From the NCBI GenBank assembly GCA_943359415.1, contig CALRHQ010000028.1:1-12062 (forward strand): a stretch of 12,062 nucleotides of DNA, in the 5' to 3' direction. This DNA comes from Candidatus Peribacteria bacterium (lineage in GTDB: Bacteria > Patescibacteriota > Gracilibacteria > UBA1369 > LOWO2-01-FULL-3). The translations under genes and the position numbers were made by a program. Positions 1 to 7,228 of this stretch are shown here, in pieces (the stretch's first letter is position 1; every line of letters begins with the position of its first letter). The notes below the pieces were generated by a model. It saw only the letters and a list, made by a program, of their open reading frames with translations. It was not told where the DNA came from and did not search any database.

Positions 1-1
1 C

Positions 2-79
2 ACACCTGAAAAAGCAGGCACATTTTGGTTCAGCTGCTGGATGGGAATGGTGAGCGGGAATATTGAAGTCGTCGAATAA
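2..79 (+). CDS. C-terminal tail of a cupredoxin-like copper protein (partial)
   Basis: The window opens inside a reading frame that runs 25 codons to TAA at 77-79. Its tail reads PEKAGTFWFSCWMGMVSGNI and then IEVVE. A short 'P-x-K-x-G-T-F-x-F-x-C' strand leading into a Cys-x-Met-x-Met turn and a final beta strand is the usual end of cupredoxin-fold domains, where the Cys and Met residues bind copper. Such domains occur alone or at the C-terminus of exported or membrane copper proteins, for example some TauE/SafE-type proteins; which of these applies cannot be seen. The gene lies 26 bp upstream of copA on the same strand, so it probably belongs to a copper-handling operon. The identification rests on a short fragment. 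The frame and stop are clear and the family is a moderate-confidence reading. Confidence 0.6.
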   Translation, partial: TPEKAGTFWFSCWMGMVSGNIEVVE

Positions 80-95
80 ATAATTATATTTTAAT

Positions 96-100
96 GCAGG
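96..100 (+). promoter_or_regulatory. Ribosome binding site deciding the copA start
   Basis: GCAGG at 96-100 is separated by five T residues from the ATG at 106. It overlaps the earlier in-frame ATG at 94, which therefore cannot use it. This favours 106 as the start. It is the only start in the window preceded by a recognisable partial Shine-Dalgarno sequence. Confidence 0.5.
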
Positions 101-105
101 TTTTT

Positions 106-2457
106 ATGACTAAACAGTTAGGTTTAAAAATTAGTGGAATGCATTGTGCTTCTTGTGCCGCTATTATAGAAAGATCTCTTAAAGGAGTCAGTGGCGTAAA
201 ATCTGCAAATGTAAATTTTGCTGCAGAGAAAGCTTCTATAGTTTTTGATGAAACAAAAAATTCTGAAAAAGATTTGATTGATGTAGTAAAAAATGCCGGA
301 TATGGTGCTGATTTAGTTGCTGATTTGAGCCCTGAAATGGAAAAAATGCAAAGAGAAAAAATCATTTCCGGATATTTTAATAAGTTTTTGTTCTCTTTAA
401 TCTTGAGCATTCCGATGCTGTATTTCATGTTCTTTGATTTCTTCAAATGGGTTCCCGGACGTGAATTATTACTTTCATATGTTGGAATCGTTTCTCTTGT
501 TTTGACTATTCCTGTGCAGTTTTATGCAGGTGCAGGATTTTATAAAGGAATGTGGGCGAGTTTGAAAATGAAGACTTTTAATATGGATAGTTTGATTGCG
601 ATTGGTACAAGTACTGCATTTTTTTATAGTCTTATAAATTATTCTGTTTACGCATTCACTAATAAAACTTTCATCGGTCTTGATGGTATGAAAATTCCAG
701 AATTATATTTTGAAACAGCTGCGTTTTTGATCACTTTTGTATTACTTGGTAAGTGGTTAGAGGCCAAGGCTAAGGGCAGAACGTCTGACGCCATTAGAAA
801 ATTAATGGGTCTTCAGGCGAAGACTGCGAGAGTCATAAAAAATGGTATTACTAAAGATATTCCTATCGAAGAAGTTGTGCATGGAGATATTATTTTGGTT
901 CGTCCCGGTGAAAAAGTTCCTGTTGATGGAAATATCACGAAAGGATATTCTTCTCTTGATGAATCAATGGTTACTGGAGAAAGTATTCCTGTTGAAAAAA
1001 GTGTTGGAAATTGCGTTATTGGCTCAACGATAAATAAAACCGGTACGTTTGAATTTGAAGCAACTCGTGTCGGATCTGAAACTACACTCGCGCAAATAAT
1101 AAGACTTATAGAAGAAGCACAGGGATCGAAAGCTCCTATTCAGGCTTTTGCAGATCGCATTTCCGCATGGTTTGTTCCTGCCGTTATAGGTATCGCAATT
1201 TTGACATTTTTGGTTTGGTTCTTTTTATTAGGCGCAACTTTGTCATTCTCTTTACTCGCATTTACTGCGGTTATCGTAATCGCTTGTCCATGTGCTTTGG
1301 GCTTGGCTACTCCTACTGCGATAATGGTTGGAACAGGGAAAGGTGCTGAAAACGGAATATTGATAAAAGGAGGAGAACCTCTTGAGGCTGCGGAAAAAAT
1401 AAATGCTATTATTTTTGATAAAACAGGTACTCTCACAAATGGAAAACCTGAAGTTACTGATGTTATTAGTTTAGGTAATTTCGATGAAGACGATGTTCTT
1501 AGAATTTCTGCATCGATGGAAAAACTTTCTGAACATTCATTGGCTGAAGCGATTTATGCGCATGCTCAAGAGGAAGATATTGAACTTGATGAAGTCATCA
1601 ATTTTGCTGCTATTCCTGGACTTGGAGTTTCTGGTGCTATTGATGGCAAAAATTATTTCTTTGGAAATAGAAAATTGATTTCTGATTTTGCTGATTTGGA
1701 TTACTCAAAGATTGAGAAAAAAATTGCTAAGCTTGAAGAGAAAGGCAAAACAGTTATGATTCTTGCTTCGAAAGAAGAGATTATTGGATTTATTGCTGTT
1801 GCGGACAGAGTGAAGGCAACATCAAAAGAGGCTGTAGATAGGCTTAAAAATATGGGGATTGAAATCTATATGGTCACTGGTGATAATGCGCGAACTGCGA
1901 AGGCTATTGCTGCTGAAATTGGAATTACAAATGTACTAGCTGAAGTCCTACCAGAAGACAAGGCCGTCGAAGTGAAGAAATTGCAGGAGAAGGGCCTTCT
2001 TGTGGCAATGGTTGGTGATGGAATAAACGATGCACCAGCGTTGGCACAGGCTGATTTAGGCATTGCTATGGGCTCTGGAACTGATGTTGCAATGGAGACC
2101 GGTGGAATTGTCATCATAAAAAATGATTTGAGAGACGTATGTGTTGCTATTCAATTAGCGCGTCAAACAATGAGTAAAGTCAGACAAAATATGTTCTTTG
2201 CTCTTTTCTATAATGTCGTGGGAATCCCAATTGCAGCACGTGTATTTATAAGTTTTGGTATTGTATTAAAGCCTGAATTGGCTGGACTCGCGATGGCGAT
2301 GAGCTCTGTTTCTGTCGTTACAAATTCGCTTTTACTAAAATATTTTAAGCCTGGAAAACTTAATATTATTTCCAAAGTTGCGCCCGTTTTGATGACGATA
2401 TTATTTGCCTTTATGTTCTGGCAATTTGCAGTAGTAAGTTCAAGAATGGCAGAATAG
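106..2457 (+). CDS. copA: Cu+-exporting P-type ATPase CopA
   Basis: P1B-type ATPase of about 783 residues that uses ATP to pump monovalent copper out across the cytoplasmic membrane. Domains in order: one N-terminal heavy-metal-associated domain with GMHCASCA (Cys14, Cys17); membrane helices; the actuator loop with TGES; the CPC metal-site helix (CPCALGLATPTA, about 394-396); the phosphorylation motif DKTGTLT (Asp about 438); the nucleotide domain with SEHSLAEAI; the hinge GDGINDAPALAQADLGIAMG; and C-terminal helices with FYN and MSSVSVVTN. The CPC, YN and MxxSS signatures together indicate Cu+/Ag+ rather than Zn/Cd specificity. In the SEHPL motif the Pro is Ser, while the key His is kept. 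I start at ATG 106 because GCAGG lies 5 nt upstream, the only passable ribosome binding site in the window. An ATG at 94 would add four residues. The neighbouring cupredoxin tail supports a copper role. The gene ends 6 bp from the convergent glycosyltransferase. Confidence 0.95.
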   Translation: MTKQLGLKISGMHCASCAAIIERSLKGVSGVKSANVNFAAEKASIVFDETKNSEKDLIDVVKNAGYGADLVADLSPEMEKMQREKIISGYFNKFLFSLILSIPMLYFMFFDFFKWVPGRELLLSYVGIVSLVLTIPVQFYAGAGFYKGMWASLKMKTFNMDSLIAIGTSTAFFYSLINYSVYAFTNKTFIGLDGMKIPELYFETAAFLITFVLLGKWLEAKAKGRTSDAIRKLMGLQAKTARVIKNGITKDIPIEEVVHGDIILVRPGEKVPVDGNITKGYSSLDESMVTGESIPVEKSVGNCVIGSTINKTGTFEFEATRVGSETTLAQIIRLIEEAQGSKAPIQAFADRISAWFVPAVIGIAILTFLVWFFLLGATLSFSLLAFTAVIVIACPCALGLATPTAIMVGTGKGAENGILIKGGEPLEAAEKINAIIFDKTGTLTNGKPEVTDVISLGNFDEDDVLRISASMEKLSEHSLAEAIYAHAQEEDIELDEVINFAAIPGLGVSGAIDGKNYFFGNRKLISDFADLDYSKIEKKIAKLEEKGKTVMILASKEEIIGFIAVADRVKATSKEAVDRLKNMGIEIYMVTGDNARTAKAIAAEIGITNVLAEVLPEDKAVEVKKLQEKGLLVAMVGDGINDAPALAQADLGIAMGSGTDVAMETGGIVIIKNDLRDVCVAIQLARQTMSKVRQNMFFALFYNVVGIPIAARVFISFGIVLKPELAGLAMAMSSVSVVTNSLLLKYFKPGKLNIISKVAPVLMTILFAFMFWQFAVVSSRMAE

Positions 2458-2463
2458 AGGCTT

Positions 2464-3180
2464 TTATCTTATCACCTTCCATTCGCCTAAAAAGATTTTT
2501 TGTAGTGATGGTGGAAGTGCTGCAAGTCCCCAGTTAAAAAGTAGTCGTGGCCAACCTATTTTATGAGCGCGGCGACCTGTGTGGTAGACCATTAATTCTG
2601 TTGAATAAAATGTTTTTCCTACTCTTGCCAAACGTCTGAACATTTCATGATCTTCGCCTCCTATATGTTTTTTATCATAGCCGGTAAGTTTTCTAAACAC
2701 GTCAGTTTTTATAAGCTGAAATTCGCCGAATGCCGCACCAATATGTAAAACATTGCTGACGAAAATCCACATATAATTAAAACATGTGAATATGACTTTA
2801 TCGGCTAGCGTTTCATATTCCGGCAAAACTTTGATGTACCCTGTAACTGCAACCATTTTGTCGTTTTCTTTGAAATAATTCAGGGCTGTTTTGAAAAATT
2901 CGTTTGGATTTTTTATTGAGACATCTGCATCTACAAATGCCAAATAATCGCCTGTAGCTATACTTGCGCCCAAATTTCTTGCATCACTTATGGTTTGCCT
3001 TTCCGTTCCGCTATAAACGATAATCTTGTCTGTATATTTTTTTGCAATTTCTATAGTTTTGTCAGTGCTTCTACCATCGGAAAGTATTATTTCTTTTTCA
3101 CCATCATATTCGGAAATCCATTTTAATGTTTTTTCAATAATTTTTTCTTCGTTTAAAACTGGGATTATAAATGAAATCAT
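2464..3180 (-). CDS. Family 2 glycosyltransferase
   Basis: A 238-residue GT-A fold glycosyltransferase that transfers a sugar from a nucleotide-sugar to a glycan or lipid acceptor at the inner face of the membrane. Visible family 2 features are the N-terminal FIIPVLNEEKIIEKTL nucleotide-binding start, LSDGRSTDKT (about 33-42), the metal-binding DXD as VDADV (Asp84 and Asp86), and a C-terminal GGEDHEMFRRL (about 174-184) supplying the usual catalytic ED pair. A hydrophobic stretch near 129-150 (VIFTCFNYMWIFVSNVLHIG) may press on the membrane, but there is no long C-terminal membrane anchor. The ATG overlaps the stop of the DedA gene by one base (TAATG), which suggests translational coupling. 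It is the last gene of the rnj-dedA unit. Donor and acceptor cannot be told from sequence alone. The gene converges on copA with a 6-bp gap. Confidence 0.88.
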   Translation of the reverse strand: MISFIIPVLNEEKIIEKTLKWISEYDGEKEIILSDGRSTDKTIEIAKKYTDKIIVYSGTERQTISDARNLGASIATGDYLAFVDADVSIKNPNEFFKTALNYFKENDKMVAVTGYIKVLPEYETLADKVIFTCFNYMWIFVSNVLHIGAAFGEFQLIKTDVFRKLTGYDKKHIGGEDHEMFRRLARVGKTFYSTELMVYHTGRRAHKIGWPRLLFNWGLAALPPSLQKIFLGEWKVIR

Positions 3181-3722
3181 TATTTATTTTGTTTGAAATG
3201 TTTTCTCAATAAAAATACTCCGATTGGTAATAAAATTCCAAGGATGATGAGGAAAACTGTCTTGAGGTCTTCTGATATTGAAGAATAAATATGTCCAAAG
3301 AAATATCCAATTCCTATAAGCCCCAGTACTAAAAATATTTCTCCAAACAAATTTATTTTCATGTATCTTCCAAACGGAACATGGCTTGCTCCTGCAGATA
3401 TTAGTGTTGCCAATGGTGCTCCCAATCCAAGTGTAATCTTTGATATGAATAAAATTCTTAGATGATGTTTTTGAAATAAATTTTTTGCAAGTTCCAGATT
3501 TTCTTTATTTATTCCGAAATATTTACCAAATTTTCGTACGAATGGTTCTGCAAAAAAATGCCCGACGTAGTACCAAAGAACATCACCTGTAAGGTCTCCA
3601 AGCATTATCACAAAGTACATCGGCCAAAACGTAAAGACCTCGAGTCTTAGTAAAAAACCTGATGCCACCATTATTATTGGGCCTTCTACTACTACTCCAA
3701 TGAATAGTAATAAATATTTCAT
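3180..3722 (-). CDS. DedA/VTT-family membrane protein
   Basis: A 180-residue integral membrane protein of the DedA (SNARE-associated, VTT-domain) family. Members are implicated in moving lipid carriers or phospholipids between membrane leaflets and in envelope homeostasis. Visible features are an N-terminal helix with the VEGPIIMVASGFL segment, the family-typical acidic run GDLTGDVLWYYVGHFF (about 42-57), a short amphipathic linker with FVRKFGKYFG, and the second re-entrant segment ISKITLGLGAPLATLISAGA with the following FGRYMKINLFGE. Two C-terminal helices and a basic tail (RKHFKQNK) complete it. The length is at the short end for the family. It starts 8 bp after the RNase J stop and overlaps the glycosyltransferase start by one base, so all three are likely on one transcript. 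The pairing with a glycosyltransferase fits a role in lipid-linked glycan handling, which is inference. Confidence 0.85.
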   Translation of the reverse strand: MKYLLLFIGVVVEGPIIMVASGFLLRLEVFTFWPMYFVIMLGDLTGDVLWYYVGHFFAEPFVRKFGKYFGINKENLELAKNLFQKHHLRILFISKITLGLGAPLATLISAGASHVPFGRYMKINLFGEIFLVLGLIGIGYFFGHIYSSISEDLKTVFLIILGILLPIGVFLLRKHFKQNK

Positions 3723-3730
3723 TTATTTAT

Positions 3731-5743
3731 TTATTGCTCAATAATAAGTGGAACTATAAGTGGGCGGCGATCCAAACGTTTTGTTACGAACTTGTCGATT
3801 GCCAATTTTATGAAATTTTTCATATCTCTCCTCTCAACTCCTTTCTTTGCACTTATTGTGCCGTAGGATGTTGTAGCGATTTTTGAAACTTCTTTCGTGA
3901 TTTCATTTAGCTCATGAGGATAAATAAATCCTCTGGAAACTACATCCGGTTCCTTCACTAATTTTCCGGTTTTTCCTGATGTGTAAATTAATACTAAAAG
4001 TGCTCCATTTTCTGACATTATTTGTCTATCTATTATAACTTGTGAATCAACTTGTCCTTCTCCTGAGCCATCTATCAAAATATAATTTGTTTCTATTTTT
4101 TCTTTTGTCTTTATGATTTTCCCAGCTTCCGCCGCAAGAACATCTCCGTTATTCAGCATGAGTATATTTTGCTCCGGAATTCCACACTCATTTATTGCGA
4201 TGTTTGCCAATGACTGTCTCATGGAAAATTCTCCATGAATAGGAATCAAATATTGTGGCCGAATTAGATTTATCATCTGTTTAAGCTCGTCCTGTTTTGC
4301 GTGTCCTGATGTATGCACTTCCATGATTTGGTTGTGAATGACTTGGGCACCGAGCATACAAAGTTTGTTTATAACATTAGAAATAGATCTTTCATTTCCT
4401 ATAATTGGTGATGCAGAAACGATAATCAAATCTCCTTTTTTCACTTTATATTGTGAATGCTCATTGTCGGCCATACGGCTTAGGGAAGACGATCCTTCAC
4501 CTTGAGCTCCTGTTGTTAAGATCAATGTTTCGTTGTCTCGAACTTCTTTTTCTTTATATTTTTTTATTTCATAAATTAGACCTTTTGGCATGCTCAAATA
4601 TCCAAGTTTTTCTGAAACTTCTATATTTGTTTTCATACTTCTACCTGACACGAAAACTTTTCTTTGATTTTTTACAGCACTGTCTAAAATCTGTTGAACT
4701 CTTCCAATTTGGCTTGAGAATGAGGCAATAATAACCCTACCAGTTGCTTTTGAAATGATTCCATCCAAGACTTCACCAACATCTTTTTCTGATATTGTGT
4801 GTCCAGGTTTCATTGCATTTGTAGATTCACATAAAAGGGCTAAGACGTTTTGACGGCCTAACTCTTCCATCTTTGACATCTCTGCTTTTTGTATATTTCT
4901 GGCAGGAGTTTCATCAAATTTGAAATCTCCAGTTGTTACAACTTTTCCTGCTGGAGTATCGATAATGATACCCATTGAATCCGGAATTGAATGTGCAACC
5001 CTGAAAAAAGTAACAGAGAAATTTCCTAATTGTATCTTTTCATCTGATTTAACAGAATTAAGTTTCGTGAATTTTTGAATTTTGAATTCTTCTATTCTTT
5101 CTGCAATAAGACCTATCGTCAAAGGCAATCCATATATAGGTGGAAAATCCAGTTTTGGCAGTATGTAAGGGATTCCTCCTGTGTGGTCAAGATGTCCGTG
5201 TGTTATGAAAATTCCGCGAATTCTCTTTTTATTTTTTTCTAAATATTTCACGTCCGGAATCACATAATCTATTCCCAATAATTCTTCACTTGGAAATTCC
5301 AAGCCCATATCCACTATAATAATGTCATTTTCGAATTCGAAAATCGTCATATTCTTTCCAATCTCTTCAAGTCCGCCTATTGGGATAATTCTTAATTGTC
5401 CTTTAACAGGCGCGTGGTCGGTTGGTCCTTCTTTTTGCGCTTGAGGCTGAAATTTCTGATTTTGAAACTGTGGTTTTCGACCTTGAGATTGCGGCCTTTG
5501 CGTATTGAAACGCTGTTGAGAATTTCTTCCCTGAGGTTGCTGTCTATTGTGTTGAGGCTGAGGTCTCTGATTTTGAAACTGTGGTTTTTGCTGGCTTACA
5601 TTTTTTTGCTGAGCTTTTTGCGGATGATTCGGTTTTGCAAGGTTTTGCGATAAGTTAATCGCAGGCGAATCTTTTGGATGCACCTCTTTATTTCCTGCCA
5701 TACCGAAAGCCCTCTTCATCCATTCATCTATTCTATCGTCCAT
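3731..5743 (-). CDS. rnj: Ribonuclease J with long Gln-rich N-terminal extension
   Basis: A 670-residue metallo-beta-lactamase/beta-CASP ribonuclease of the RNase J family. The family provides 5'-3' exonuclease and endonuclease activity in mRNA decay and rRNA maturation in the cytoplasm. The core begins near residue 115 (QLRIIPIGGLEEIGKNM). Metal ligands are in HGHLDH (182-187), His251 (AHSIPDS) and Asp273 (TGDFKFD). beta-CASP motifs are CESTNA (305-310) and HTSGHA (477-482), followed by PIHGEF (501-506). The C-terminal third ends in the usual RNase J domain. Residues about 1-112 are an added tail: a short acidic/amphipathic start (DDRIDEWMKRAFG), then about 65 residues rich in Gln, Asn, Pro and Arg that contain an internal duplication. 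The core is of normal length, so the extension is extra. A good promoter lies just upstream and the gene leads an operon with dedA and the glycosyltransferase. The start at 5743 is preceded by an A-rich stretch, not a Shine-Dalgarno sequence. Confidence 0.95.
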   Translation of the reverse strand: MDDRIDEWMKRAFGMAGNKEVHPKDSPAINLSQNLAKPNHPQKAQQKNVSQQKPQFQNQRPQPQHNRQQPQGRNSQQRFNTQRPQSQGRKPQFQNQKFQPQAQKEGPTDHAPVKGQLRIIPIGGLEEIGKNMTIFEFENDIIIVDMGLEFPSEELLGIDYVIPDVKYLEKNKKRIRGIFITHGHLDHTGGIPYILPKLDFPPIYGLPLTIGLIAERIEEFKIQKFTKLNSVKSDEKIQLGNFSVTFFRVAHSIPDSMGIIIDTPAGKVVTTGDFKFDETPARNIQKAEMSKMEELGRQNVLALLCESTNAMKPGHTISEKDVGEVLDGIISKATGRVIIASFSSQIGRVQQILDSAVKNQRKVFVSGRSMKTNIEVSEKLGYLSMPKGLIYEIKKYKEKEVRDNETLILTTGAQGEGSSSLSRMADNEHSQYKVKKGDLIIVSASPIIGNERSISNVINKLCMLGAQVIHNQIMEVHTSGHAKQDELKQMINLIRPQYLIPIHGEFSMRQSLANIAINECGIPEQNILMLNNGDVLAAEAGKIIKTKEKIETNYILIDGSGEGQVDSQVIIDRQIMSENGALLVLIYTSGKTGKLVKEPDVVSRGFIYPHELNEITKEVSKIATTSYGTISAKKGVERRDMKNFIKLAIDKFVTKRLDRRPLIVPLIIEQ
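5441..5588 (-). repeat. Direct repeat inside the rnj linker
   Basis: Two 37-nt copies (5441-5477 and 5552-5588) lie 111 nt apart, exactly 37 codons, and match at 34 of 37 positions. The last 23 nt are identical. They encode the two KPQFQNQ segments (residues 53-59 and 90-96) of the Gln-rich RNase J extension. The exact codon spacing suggests the linker grew by in-frame duplication. Confidence 0.75.
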
Positions 5744-5767
5744 TTTTTTCTTTTACTAAATAATTCG

Positions 5768-5797
5768 TTGTTGTTGACCGCTTACCATCTATATTAT
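5768..5797 (+). promoter_or_regulatory. Possible murD promoter overlapping the rnj promoter
   Basis: On the plus strand TTGTTG (5768-5773), an 18-nt spacer and TATTAT (5792-5797) form a plausible promoter for murD, whose ATG is at 5830. Its -10 occupies nearly the same bases as the minus-strand rnj -10, so the two would compete for RNA polymerase. The match is weaker than that of the rnj promoter. Confidence 0.35.
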
Positions 5798-5822
5798 AGC
5801 ATTGTTTCAGTTAATATATCAA
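5793..5822 (-). promoter_or_regulatory. Promoter of the rnj-dedA-glycosyltransferase unit
   Basis: Read on the minus strand there is TTGATA (5822-5817), an 18-nt spacer ending in TGC, and a perfect TATAAT (5798-5793). This makes an extended -10 sigma-70 type promoter. Transcription would begin near 5786 and leave a leader of about 43 nt before the rnj ATG at 5743. It is the best promoter match in the window. Confidence 0.7.
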
Positions 5823-5829
5823 TAATTTT

Positions 5830-7194
5830 ATGGATCAAAGAAGTAAAATCGCAATCTTAGGATATGGAATAGAGGGGCAAGCAATGACTAAATATCTGCT
5901 TGCACATGCGTACTGCGACATCACTGTTTGCGATAAAAACGTTAACTTGAGTGCTGAAATACCTGATGGAGTAAGTACTATTTTTGGTGATAAATATTTG
6001 GAAAATTTGGCTGATTTTGATGTAGTTTTTAGAAGTCCTGGAATAAAATATTTAGAACCTCAGATTCAATTTGCGAAAGAAAAAGGAGTGGAAATTAGCA
6101 GTCCTACCGCGTTTTTCATGAATATGTGTCCATGCCATGTTGTTGGAGTTACAGGGACAAAGGGAAAGGGGACTACGGCGACGTTGACTTATGAAATGCT
6201 TAAAAATGCAAAAAAAGATGCTTATCTTGGCGGAAATATCGGAGAATCTCCGATAGATTTTTTGGATAAATTAAAAAAAGATAGTGTCGTAGTTTTGGAA
6301 ATGTCCAGTTTTCAATTGCAAGATATGACTAAAAGTCCGCATGTTGCTGTGATTTTAAATACAACTACGGATCACTTGGATTATCATGTTGATAGAGATG
6401 AATATTTGCGTGCGAAGGAGGCTATTTTGGCAAATCAAAATGATGATTGTTTGGCTGTTTTAAATAAGGATTATGAGTATGTAAAATATTATAGTGGTTT
6501 GGTGCATGGACGCATAAATTTCGTGAGCGTGCATGTAAAAGTTGAAGAGGGGGCTTATGTAAAAGATGATGAAATATTTTATTCTGAAAATGGAAATGCT
6601 GACAAAGTTTGTGATTTGTCTGACATCGCACTAGTCGGAAAACATAATTTTGAAAATGTTTTGCCGGCGATTTGTGCTGCAAAAGAATTCGGAGTTTCTT
6701 TTGGTGCTATGAAAAAAGCAATAAAAGACTTCGCTGGCCTTCCTCACAGACTTGAATTTGTTGAGGAAGTAGATAGCGTCAAATATTATAATGATTCGTT
6801 TTCTACTACTCCTGAGACGTCTATGGCCGCTGTGGATAGCTTTGATGTGCCGACTGTTTTGATCGCCGGAGGATTTGATAAAGGTTTGGATTATAAAGAA
6901 TGGGCCATAAGAATTTTGACTAAGGCTAGCCTTGAAGTTGTTATTTTGTTGGGACACACTGCTGACAGAATGGAACAAGATTTACGCGAAGCTAAAGAAA
7001 AACTTGGAAAAGATTTTATAACTCCTACTGAAATTTTCAGAGTTAATAATATTCATGAAGCTGTTGTTTTAGCCAGCAAAGAAGCCAAAAAAGGCGGAGT
7101 GGTCGTAATGTCTCCTGGAAGCAGCAGTTTTGATCTTTATACAAATTATAAAGAAAGAGGAAAGAAGTTTATGGAGGAAGTGAAAAAGTTGTGA
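5830..7194 (+). CDS. murD: UDP-N-acetylmuramoyl-L-alanine--D-glutamate ligase MurD
   Basis: A 454-residue cytoplasmic Mur ligase that adds D-glutamate to UDP-MurNAc-L-Ala with ATP, the second amino-acid step of peptidoglycan precursor synthesis. The N-terminal UDP-binding domain opens with ILGYGIEG (9-16). The ATP loop is GTKGKGTT (109-116). Other Mur signatures are LEMSSFQL (156-163), NTTTDHLDYH (177-186), the likely carbamylated Lys196 in YLRAK, GKHNFENVLPA (270-280) and LPHRLEFV (304-311). The C-terminal domain has YYNDSFSTTPET (319-330) and GGFDKG (347-352), and the end reads SPGSSSFDLYTNYKERGKKF, typical of MurD. Where many MurDs read NDSKATN this one has NDSFSTT, so the Lys is missing. 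MurD is preferred over MurC, MurE and MurF by overall length and the GGFDKG and SPGSSSFD features. The stop is TGA followed directly by TAG. There is no Shine-Dalgarno sequence before the ATG (AATAATTTT). Confidence 0.93.
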   Translation: MDQRSKIAILGYGIEGQAMTKYLLAHAYCDITVCDKNVNLSAEIPDGVSTIFGDKYLENLADFDVVFRSPGIKYLEPQIQFAKEKGVEISSPTAFFMNMCPCHVVGVTGTKGKGTTATLTYEMLKNAKKDAYLGGNIGESPIDFLDKLKKDSVVVLEMSSFQLQDMTKSPHVAVILNTTTDHLDYHVDRDEYLRAKEAILANQNDDCLAVLNKDYEYVKYYSGLVHGRINFVSVHVKVEEGAYVKDDEIFYSENGNADKVCDLSDIALVGKHNFENVLPAICAAKEFGVSFGAMKKAIKDFAGLPHRLEFVEEVDSVKYYNDSFSTTPETSMAAVDSFDVPTVLIAGGFDKGLDYKEWAIRILTKASLEVVILLGHTADRMEQDLREAKEKLGKDFITPTEIFRVNNIHEAVVLASKEAKKGGVVVMSPGSSSFDLYTNYKERGKKFMEEVKKL

Positions 7195-7228
7195 TAGTGT
7201 ATTTTTGTTTAATATTAATTTTTATATT

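Noticed and set aside
94..105. ATG at 94 as the copA start
   Set aside because: The only usable ribosome binding site (96-100) lies downstream of it and is correctly spaced for 106.
6422..6978. Two antisense open frames (86 and 115 codons) across murD
   Set aside because: Composition is His/Gln- or Ser-rich without motifs, and the murD frame carries all Mur ligase signatures over the same bases.
7205..7228. TTG at 7205 as the lipoprotein start
   Set aside because: It adds eight residues before a normal-length lipoprotein signal peptide that begins perfectly at ATG 7229.
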